Assembly (NCBI GenBank): GCA_031127185.1
Contig: JARIET010000007.1
Span: 1 to 21,024, forward strand
Source of the DNA: Gemmatimonadota bacterium
Lineage (GTDB): Bacteria > Gemmatimonadota > Gemmatimonadetes > Gemmatimonadales > Gemmatimonadaceae
Direction: 5' to 3'
DNA length: 21,024 nucleotides
This document shows positions 15,352-21,024 of this stretch, in pieces (within the stretch, counting starts at the first letter, position 1; every line of letters starts with the position of its first letter). The notes beneath the pieces are model-generated. The model was not told the DNA's origin. It saw only the letters and a list, made by a program, of their open reading frames with translations, and did no database searches. A program made the position numbers and the translations under genes.

Positions 15352-16233
15352 ATGATTCGCAGCATGACCGGTTTCGGGACCGCCGACGGAATGGTCGGGA
15401 GCGCCCGGGTAAGCGTCGAACTTCGCAGCGTCAACCACCGATTCTTCACCCCGAGCATCAAGCTCCCCGGGGCGTTGTCGCGGTGGGAGACTGAAGTCCG
15501 CGAGGCCCTGCGCCAGCGCATCGCGCGCGGTCACGTCACGGTCAGTGCGCGGCACGAACGCGCCGAAGGTGAAGGACCGGTCATCGACGAAGTCGCTTTC
15601 GCCGCCCGGGCCGCCGCGCTGACCGCATTGCAGCAGCGTCACGGCCTTGGCGGCACCGTGGACGTCGCAACCGTGCTCCGGATGCCCGATGTGGTGCGTT
15701 CAGCCAACGGCGACGAGCCGGACGACGCGGGCACGGCCGAGCAGTTGGTGGCGATCGTGGATTCAGCTGCACAGTCGCTGCTCGCCGCACGCGCGGCCGA
15801 GGGTGCGCGACTCGGCGGCATCATTTCGGATCGTATTGCGCTGCTCGAGGGTGCTCTGGACCGGATTGCCGCCCGAACGCCGGAGCGCGTGATTGCACAT
15901 CGCGAGCGGCTGCGGGAGAATGTCAAGGCACTGCTCGACGGCGCAGCCATCGACGAACAGCGCCTGGCGCAGGAGGTCGCGCTGCTCGCTGAGCGCATGG
16001 ACGTGGGCGAGGAGATCGACCGCTTCCGCACGCACCTGCAGGCGTTTCGCGATACCCTCGCGGGGAAGGAAGGCGATGCGGTCGGCAAGCGGCTCGGATT
16101 CCTCCTCCAGGAGCTGCTGCGCGAGGCGAACACGACCGGCAGCAAGGCCAATGACGCAACAATGCAGCGCGACGTGGTACAACTGAAGGAAGAACTTGAG
16201 CGGGTGCGAGAGCAGGTGGAGAACCTCGAGTGA
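15352..16233 (+). CDS. yicC: YicC/YloC-family endoribonuclease
   Basis: A 293-residue protein of the YicC family, described as endoribonucleases acting in small-RNA and mRNA turnover. It starts IRSMTGFG, continues with VSVELRSVNHRFFTPSIKLP and REALRQRIARGHVTVS, and ends with the hallmark LLREANTTGSKAND, a basic/acidic helix and EELERVREQVENLE. Length and both conserved ends match the family. ATG 15352 gives the usual MIRSMT start; ATG 15364 would also give a plausible, slightly shorter protein. The last four bases overlap the gmk start (GTGA). The yicC-gmk-rpoZ order is widespread in bacteria and supports a link between RNA turnover and nucleotide supply, although the reason for it is not known. 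Confidence 0.94.
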   Translation: MIRSMTGFGTADGMVGSARVSVELRSVNHRFFTPSIKLPGALSRWETEVREALRQRIARGHVTVSARHERAEGEGPVIDEVAFAARAAALTALQQRHGLGGTVDVATVLRMPDVVRSANGDEPDDAGTAEQLVAIVDSAAQSLLAARAAEGARLGGIISDRIALLEGALDRIAARTPERVIAHRERLRENVKALLDGAAIDEQRLAQEVALLAERMDVGEEIDRFRTHLQAFRDTLAGKEGDAVGKRLGFLLQELLREANTTGSKANDATMQRDVVQLKEELERVREQVENLE

Positions 16234-16889
16234 GGCCATTTCCTGTTGTCTTGTCGGCACCATCGGGCGTCGGCAAGACCACCATCGCCCGGGAGCTGAT
16301 GGCGCGTCGTTCGGATGTTGGGTACTCGGTATCCTGCACGACGCGGGCACCGCGGTCCACCGAGACGAACAGTGCGGACTATCATTTCATCTCTGACGAC
16401 GAGTTCATCGCCCGGACCGCGCGGGGCGAGTTTGCCGAGTGGGCCATGGTGCACGGCAAGCGTTACGGCACTCTGCGTTCAGAGGTGCAGCGGGTGCTGG
16501 ATGCCGGCCAGCATGTGTTGATGGACATCGACGTGCAGGGCGCGCGACAGTTCGTGCTGAGCTTCCCGGAGTCGGTGCTCGTGTTCGTGCTTCCACCGTC
16601 GGTGGAGGCGCTCGTGGACCGGCTGCGCTCGCGGAACACCGAAACCGATGCACAGTTAGCCGAACGACTGCGCAACGCGCACGCAGAGCTGCAGGAGTTT
16701 GGGCGGTACAAGTACGTTCTGGTGAACGACAACCTCGACGCTGCAGTCGAGACCGTGTCAGCCATAATCGACGCCGAGAGCGTGAAGCAGGATCGGGTGC
16801 ACGCCCTCGACGAGCAGGTGTCGCAACTGATCGCCCGGCTCGATGAACAGATCGCGCAGTACAACGCAATTTCCGCAGCAGGCACGTAA
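16230..16889 (+). CDS. gmk: Guanylate kinase
   Basis: A 219-residue enzyme that phosphorylates GMP to GDP with ATP, essential for GTP, dGTP and ppGpp pools. The P-loop is SAPSGVGKTT at residues 9-18. The GMP-binding segment SCTTRAPRSTETNSADYHF departs slightly from the usual TTRxPRxGExxGxDYxF by replacing the Gly-Glu and later Gly, yet keeps the Arg residues, a Glu and the Asp-Tyr. The LMDIDVQGARQ and NDNLDAAV segments are present. The protein is some ten residues longer than typical because of its C-terminal tail. GTG 16230 overlaps the yicC stop (GTGA), with GGTGGAG upstream as ribosome-binding site. Translation is thus probably coupled to yicC. Confidence 0.96.
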   Translation: MRPFPVVLSAPSGVGKTTIARELMARRSDVGYSVSCTTRAPRSTETNSADYHFISDDEFIARTARGEFAEWAMVHGKRYGTLRSEVQRVLDAGQHVLMDIDVQGARQFVLSFPESVLVFVLPPSVEALVDRLRSRNTETDAQLAERLRNAHAELQEFGRYKYVLVNDNLDAAVETVSAIIDAESVKQDRVHALDEQVSQLIARLDEQIAQYNAISAAGT

Positions 16890-16911
16890 CCGCTTCAACC
16901 AGGATCGAACG

Positions 16912-17124
16912 ATGCGAGTCTTTACGCCGAAGGAAGTCACCGCGCACGCCGCCAACAAGTACCTCGCGGTGCTCGTTGCGGCAAAGTTTGCGCGGGTCTT
17001 GAACGAGTTCCCGCGCGACCGCTCAATGAGCGGCGAGAAGAAGCTCACAACCCGTGCGCTGGAAGACCTGTCGAGTGGCGACATCGAGTACCGCGTGGTC
17101 CCGCGACCGCGCCCCACGGAGTAG
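16912..17124 (+). CDS. rpoZ: DNA-directed RNA polymerase omega subunit
   Basis: A 70-residue protein that helps fold and hold the beta-prime subunit of RNA polymerase. The core matches omega: an N-terminal helix, then NKYLAVLVAAKFARVLNEFP (the conserved helix with AAK-AR) and KLTTRALEDLSSGDIEY (the second conserved helix). It is at the short end for the family because it lacks the long acidic C-terminal tail of the E. coli protein. ATG 16912 follows an AGGATC ribosome-binding site, 22 bases after gmk. Its position between gmk and coaBC is the standard one and strengthens the call. Omega is also part of the ppGpp-binding site in some bacteria; this sequence alone does not show that. Confidence 0.9.
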   Translation: MRVFTPKEVTAHAANKYLAVLVAAKFARVLNEFPRDRSMSGEKKLTTRALEDLSSGDIEYRVVPRPRPTE

Positions 17125-17164
17125 CCAGCCCGGCGAACACACCCTGCGCGAGGCGGACGGCCCG

Positions 17165-18364
17165 GTGCGCCCATTTGACGGGCGGCGAGTCCTCCTGGGC
17201 GTCACGGGAGGCATCGCCAGCTACAAGACGGTCGCGCTCGCCCGCGCGCTCGCCCAGGCAGGCGCGCTGGTGGATGTGGTGATGACGCGCTCCGCACGGG
17301 AGTTTGTTGGCGCGGTGACGTTCGAAGCGCTGACGGGGCGTCCTGTGCACAGCGAACTCATCGCCGAAGGGCATGCGCTCGACCACATCGCGCTGGCCCG
17401 GCAAAACGAACTCATCGTTGTTGCGCCGGCGACGGCGGACTTCATTGCGCGCGCGGCGTCGGGACGGTCTGACGACCTGCTCGCGGCCTGCCTTCTGGCG
17501 ACTGAGGCGCCAATACTCATCGCACCGGCGATGAACGACCGGATGTGGGCGCATCCGCAGACGGCAGCCAATGTTGGGCAGCTCCGGCATCTCGGATATT
17601 CGGTGCTCGAGCCCGGAACCGGTGCGCTGGCCTCACCGGACGAAGGCGCGGGCCCGGGGCGGATGCGCGAGCCCGAGGAGATCGTTGAGGCGGCCGCACA
17701 ACTCCTGGAACCGCGCGGACCGCTGGCCGGCAAACACGTCGTGGTCACCGCAGGCCCGACGCGAGAGCCCATCGACCCCGTGCGCTACATCTCGAATCGT
17801 TCCAGCGGCAAGATGGGCGTCGCGATCGCTCGCGCGGCGCGGCGACGCGGTGCGCAGGTCACGTTGATTGCCGGTCCCCTGACCATCGCGACGCCAGCGA
17901 ATGTTCGCGTGGTGCACGTCGAGCGCACCGACGAAATGGCGGCCGCGGTGCGGGCCGCCCTCCCCGGTGCCGATGCACTCGTGATGGCTGCCGCGCCTGC
18001 CGATTTTCGGCCCCGGCACGTGGCCAGTGGCAAACTGAAAAAGGCCCACGGCGTGGCGCCGATCGAACTCGAAGAGAATCCCGATATTCTCACCTCGACA
18101 GCCGACGCGCGGCCCGCGAAATGTGTGATGATCGGGTTTGCGTTGGAGACGGACGATGTGCTGGCCAATGCAGCGTCAAAGCTCTCAGCCAAGAACCTGG
18201 ACCTGATCGTCGTCAACGATGCCCGGGAACCGGGCGCTGGCTTTGGTGGCGACACCAACCGGGTCACGATTTTGGCGAAGGATGCGGAGCCCCAAGCGCT
18301 CGCCCTGATGTCCAAGGACGCCGTGGCCGATGCGATCCTCGATCGCATCGAGGCGAAGCTCTAG
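17165..18364 (+). CDS. coaBC: Bifunctional phosphopantothenoylcysteine decarboxylase / phosphopantothenate-cysteine ligase
   Basis: A 399-residue fusion enzyme for two steps of coenzyme A synthesis. The CoaC half (about residues 1-185) is an FMN flavoprotein: VLLGVTGGIASYK, the catalytic His in HALDHIALAR, VVAPATADFIA and APAMNDRMW. The CoaB half (about 195-399) joins cysteine to phosphopantothenate using CTP: VVVTAGPTREPIDPVRYISNRSSGKMG, MAAAPADFRP, the KLKK lysine motif and VVNDAREPGAGFGGDTN. All key motifs are intact. GTG 17165 is chosen because the similarity begins within ten residues and AGGCGGA lies eight bases before it; the longer open frame overlaps rpoZ and looks non-coding. The gene lies 40 bases after rpoZ. 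Confidence 0.96.
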   Translation: MRPFDGRRVLLGVTGGIASYKTVALARALAQAGALVDVVMTRSAREFVGAVTFEALTGRPVHSELIAEGHALDHIALARQNELIVVAPATADFIARAASGRSDDLLAACLLATEAPILIAPAMNDRMWAHPQTAANVGQLRHLGYSVLEPGTGALASPDEGAGPGRMREPEEIVEAAAQLLEPRGPLAGKHVVVTAGPTREPIDPVRYISNRSSGKMGVAIARAARRRGAQVTLIAGPLTIATPANVRVVHVERTDEMAAAVRAALPGADALVMAAAPADFRPRHVASGKLKKAHGVAPIELEENPDILTSTADARPAKCVMIGFALETDDVLANAASKLSAKNLDLIVVNDAREPGAGFGGDTNRVTILAKDAEPQALALMSKDAVADAILDRIEAKL

Positions 18365-18365
18365 C

Positions 18366-19280
18366 ATGGACGCGCGCGATCGCCTGCGGCAGTATCTCGA
18401 ACAACGGAAGGAGATGGGCGAGAGCGATCTCGTCCTGGACAACCTTCCGGTTGAAGACCTGATGAAAGTGCTCGGTGCACCGGGCAAGGGGCAGTCAGCC
18501 GATCCAGCGGTCGTTGTCCGATCCCCACTGCCAATGCCCGACCGTGAGCGGCGCGCCCACACGCCGTTGGCCGGAGTGCCGGCGCAGAAGGCTCCGCGTC
18601 CGGCGCCAGAGCCCATTGGTCCGCTCAGGCCGGTAGCGGAGCAGCCCGCGCCCACGGGCGATCCGATCGTGGTGGGCGGCTCGATCACGGAGGCCGCCGG
18701 TGCGAGCCACGCTGCGCATCTCGACTCGCTTCAGGCCGTGTCAGACGCAGCGGCCGCCTGCAAGCGCTGCTCGCTCTTCGAGACGGCGATCCGGCACGTG
18801 CCCGGTGAAGGAAACCCCGAAGCGAAGTTCGTGTGTGTTGGCGAGGCTCCGGGGGCAACGGAAGACGAGACGGGTCGGCCGTTCGTTGGACGGGCCGGAA
18901 ACCTGCTCACCGACATCCTGAAGGCGATCAACTTCGCGCGCGAGGATGTCTATATCTGCAACGTGCTCAAGCACCGGCCGCCGGGGAACCGAAATCCCAC
19001 GCCGGACGAAATTGTTGCATGCAGTCCGTTTCTATTGCAGCAGCTTGCGTTGTTGCGGCCCCACGTCATCCTTGCCCTCGGGACGTTCGCCGCGCAGACT
19101 CTTCTGCAGACCACGCGACCGATCGGTAAATTGCGCGGGCAGATCCACCGGTTTCACGGGGTGCCACTGATTGTGACCTACCACCCCGCGGCGCTTCTGC
19201 GTAACCCCAACTGGAAGCGCCCCACCTGGGAAGATGTCCAGCTCGCCCGCAGAGTTTTCAATACCGCCGCAGGGGCGTGA
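18366..19280 (+). CDS. Uracil-DNA glycosylase, family 4 (iron-sulfur)
   Basis: A 304-residue DNA repair enzyme that removes uracil arising from cytosine deamination. The catalytic domain (about residues 120-304) has motif GEAPGATEDETGRPFVGRAG (159-178), ICNVLKHRPPGNRNPTPDE and the HPAALLRNP motif (from 273). Four cysteines, C132-x2-C135, C198 and C219, fit the 4Fe-4S cluster of family 4. Residues 1-40 form a separate helical segment (DRLRQYLEQRKEMGESDLVL) found ahead of the glycosylase in several bacteria, joined by a Pro/Ala-rich linker of about 70 residues. ATG 18366 follows the coaBC stop by one base. The 3' end overlaps dnaB by 47 bases. Role of the N-terminal segment: unknown, perhaps a partner-binding element. 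Confidence 0.93.
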   Translation: MDARDRLRQYLEQRKEMGESDLVLDNLPVEDLMKVLGAPGKGQSADPAVVVRSPLPMPDRERRAHTPLAGVPAQKAPRPAPEPIGPLRPVAEQPAPTGDPIVVGGSITEAAGASHAAHLDSLQAVSDAAAACKRCSLFETAIRHVPGEGNPEAKFVCVGEAPGATEDETGRPFVGRAGNLLTDILKAINFAREDVYICNVLKHRPPGNRNPTPDEIVACSPFLLQQLALLRPHVILALGTFAAQTLLQTTRPIGKLRGQIHRFHGVPLIVTYHPAALLRNPNWKRPTWEDVQLARRVFNTAAGA

Positions 19281-20667
19281 CCCTGTACGGGACATCTCCC
19301 GCGACCGCCGGCCTCCGTATTCGGAAGACGCGGAAGTCGCGGTGCTCTCGGCCATGCTGCTCGACGCCGACGCGGTGGTGCGCGCCGTAGAACTGCTCGA
19401 TGAGGCCATGTTCTACCGCGAGGGCCACCGGCGCATCTTCCGCGCCGCCCTCGCGCTGCACCAGAACGGCGCCGTGGTCGATCCGGTCACGCTTGCCGAA
19501 GAACTGGAGCGCCAGGGCGCGCTGCAGGCCGCCGGCGGCCGCGAGTACATCGGCGATCTCCTCTACGCGGTGCCGACGGCCGCCAACGTTGAATACCACG
19601 CAAAGATCGTCAAGGAAAAATCGCTTCGTCGTCGCCTGATCGACGTGGCGCAGGGGCTCGTTGTTGAGGCCCACGAGTCGCCGTCCGATGCCAGCGAGCT
19701 CATCGACCTCGCAGAGCACCGGATCTTCCAGGTGAGCCAGCAGCGCGGCGGGGAAGGCTTCACGCGCATCAAGGAACTCCTCTGGCCCGCCATGGAGCGC
19801 ATCGAGTCGCTCCGCGAGGGTGGGCCGTTGACCGGCGTGCCGAGCGGATTTGTCGATCTCGACAAACTGACCCTCGGATTCCAGCCGGCCGACCTGGTGA
19901 TCGTCGCCGCGCGCCCGTCGATGGGCAAGACGGCGTTCGTCCTCAACGTTGCGCAGTTCGCGGCGGTTGAAGGCAATATTCCCACCGCGATCTTCTCGCT
20001 GGAAATGAGCAAGGAATCGCTGGTGCAGCGTATGCTGGCCTCCGAGGGCTACATCGACGCCCAGCGCCTCCGCTCGGGCAAGCTGACCAGCCAGGATCAT
20101 TCCAACCTCGCCAAGGCGGCGGCGCTCCTTGGGCAAGCACCGATCTGGATTGACGACACGCCCGGCCTCACGCTGCTCGAACTGCGTTCACGGGCACGAC
20201 GCCTCAAGTCGCAGGCGGGCATCCAGATGATTGTCGTCGACTACCTGCAGCTGTTGCAGGGACCGCCGGGATCCGAGAGCCGCCAGCAGGAAATCAGCCA
20301 GATCTCGCGCTCGCTGAAGATCCTGGCCAAGGAGCTGGCGGTGCCGGTGATTGCGCTGTCGCAGCTCTCGCGCGCGCCGGAACAGCGCACGGGTGAGAAC
20401 AAGCGGCCGCAGCTCTCCGACCTGCGCGAATCCGGCGCCATTGAGCAGGACGCCGACGTGGTGATGTTCATCTACCGGCCAGAGATGTATGAGCGGCCGG
20501 TCGACGATCAGGGCAACGTGGCGAAGCTCCCCGACGGCACGCCGGTAGAAGGCTACGCCGAGGTGATCATCGGCAAGCAGCGCAATGGTCCGACCGGTTT
20601 CGCGAAGCTGAGTTTCCGCAAGCAGTTCACGCGATTCGAGAACTGGACCGCACGGCAGCCCAACTAG
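19234..20667 (+). CDS. dnaB: Replicative DNA helicase DnaB
   Basis: A 477-residue hexameric helicase that unwinds DNA at the replication fork. The N-terminal domain (PPYSEDAEVAVLSAMLLD, residues 27-44, to about 165) is the primase-interacting part. The RecA-like motor has Walker A ARPSMGKT (227-234), SLEMSKESLVQRM, Walker B VVDYLQL (334-340), ALSQLSRAPEQR and the DLRESGAIEQDADVV segment. The C-terminus FAKLSFRKQFTRFEN is typical. No intein is present, although DnaB often carries one. ATG 19234 lies inside the glycosylase gene, a 47-base overlap. No other start codon occurs in frame before the conserved region, so this is preferred in spite of a poor ribosome-binding site. Confidence 0.97.
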   Translation: MSSSPAEFSIPPQGRDPVRDISRDRRPPYSEDAEVAVLSAMLLDADAVVRAVELLDEAMFYREGHRRIFRAALALHQNGAVVDPVTLAEELERQGALQAAGGREYIGDLLYAVPTAANVEYHAKIVKEKSLRRRLIDVAQGLVVEAHESPSDASELIDLAEHRIFQVSQQRGGEGFTRIKELLWPAMERIESLREGGPLTGVPSGFVDLDKLTLGFQPADLVIVAARPSMGKTAFVLNVAQFAAVEGNIPTAIFSLEMSKESLVQRMLASEGYIDAQRLRSGKLTSQDHSNLAKAAALLGQAPIWIDDTPGLTLLELRSRARRLKSQAGIQMIVVDYLQLLQGPPGSESRQQEISQISRSLKILAKELAVPVIALSQLSRAPEQRTGENKRPQLSDLRESGAIEQDADVVMFIYRPEMYERPVDDQGNVAKLPDGTPVEGYAEVIIGKQRNGPTGFAKLSFRKQFTRFENWTARQPN

Positions 20668-20679
20668 GGACACTGGGCG

Positions 20680-21024
20680 ATGGCCAAGGCGCGCACCGCA
20701 TACCGCTGCACCGAGTGCGGCGCTGAACAGCCGAGATGGGCCGGGAAGTGCGAAGCCTGCGGCGAATGGAACACACTTGCCGAGGAGCCCGTTGCGCCGA
20801 AAGCGGGCGCGACGGGCGCAGGCCGCCGGAAAGCCGGCGCCTCCGCCTTTGGCAGCGGCGGGCGCATCGCCGAAACACCGCGCGTGGCGGACGTCTCCGG
20901 GGTCGAGTCCTCGCGCATCAAGACGGGAATCAATGAATTCGACTTTGTCCTGGGCGGAGGCATCGTGCCCGGCTCGCTGGTGCTCGTCGGCGGTGAACCG
21001 GGCATCGGCAAGAGCACGATCCTG
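20680..21024 (+). CDS. radA: DNA repair protein RadA, N-terminal part (3' end outside window)
   Basis: The first 115 residues of RadA (Sms), a RecA-like DnaB-type helicase that drives branch migration in recombination. The zinc finger has C10-x2-C13 and C24-x2-C27 in YRCTECGAEQPRWAGKCEACG and is followed by EWNTLAEE. A Gly/Ala-rich linker leads to the ATPase start: TGINEFDFVLGGGIVPGSL and Walker A GEPGIGKST (105-113). The frame stays open to the last base of the window. ATG 20680 is 12 bases after the dnaB stop. It closes a replication/repair string of UDG, dnaB and radA. Only the KNRFG motif and Lon-like domain, which would lie beyond the window, remain to be seen. Confidence 0.93.
   Translation, partial: MAKARTAYRCTECGAEQPRWAGKCEACGEWNTLAEEPVAPKAGATGAGRRKAGASAFGSGGRIAETPRVADVSGVESSRIKTGINEFDFVLGGGIVPGSLVLVGGEPGIGKSTIL

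Noticed and set aside
19234..20667. Intein or frameshift in dnaB
   Set aside because: All helicase motifs follow each other at normal spacing in one frame.
1..21024. CRISPR arrays, insertion sequences, prophage genes, attachment sites
   Set aside because: No regularly spaced repeats, transposase or integrase motifs or terminal repeats were seen. The single tRNA gene has no duplicated 3' end nearby to suggest integration.

Overview
The window is visibly GC-rich bacterial chromosome, gene-dense, and free of mobile elements, phage genes or CRISPR arrays. Gene content and order point to the Gemmatimonadota or a close relative. The clues are a C-terminal TPR half of the kind fused to Ser/Thr kinases, a pair of exported amidohydrolase-fold proteins, a small TonB-plug-like outer-membrane protein, and the order yicC-gmk-rpoZ-coaBC-UDG-dnaB-radA. 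This assignment is an inference; no rRNA is present to confirm it. The exported beta-barrel protein and several secreted proteins imply a diderm envelope.

Left part (1-2815, + strand): the 3' end of a large TPR protein, then rplU-rpmA (ribosomal proteins L21 and L27) behind a strong sigma70-type promoter and closed by a clear intrinsic terminator, then a small helical protein of unknown function. Next (2844-6279, - strand) comes a likely three-gene unit: a glycerophosphodiester phosphodiesterase-like protein, an exported metal-dependent amidohydrolase, and a paralogue of that amidohydrolase whose metal-binding residues are all replaced (a predicted pseudoenzyme).

Middle (6373-8262, + strand): a translationally coupled trio of ECF sigma factor, zinc-finger anti-sigma factor and a secreted Met-rich Spy/CpxP-like helical protein, probably an envelope-stress module. 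It is followed by tRNA-Leu(CAA). The start codon of the next gene, a class I aminotransferase, lies only two bases after the tRNA. A second aminotransferase (class V, serine-glyoxylate type) follows directly, then NADP-isocitrate dehydrogenase coupled to leucyl aminopeptidase, then the TonB-plug-like outer-membrane protein. Together these look like amino-acid turnover: peptide breakdown, transamination, and supply of 2-oxoglutarate and NADPH.

Right part (15352-21024, + strand): a tightly packed housekeeping run of YicC-family RNase, guanylate kinase, RNA polymerase omega, CoaBC (coenzyme A synthesis), family-4 uracil-DNA glycosylase, replicative helicase DnaB and the 5' part of radA. Overlaps and short gaps suggest one transcript from a promoter just upstream of yicC.

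No intergenic stretch exceeds 300 bases. The largest gaps are 8077-8176 (overlapping hairpins before the tRNA), 6280-6372 (divergent promoter region with an ECF-like motif) and 10598-10690 (weak promoter only). No wholly new multi-gene system is evident. The observations most worth checking are the active/inactive amidohydrolase pair, the tRNA-aminotransferase junction and the His/Cys-free secreted partner of the sigma/anti-sigma pair.
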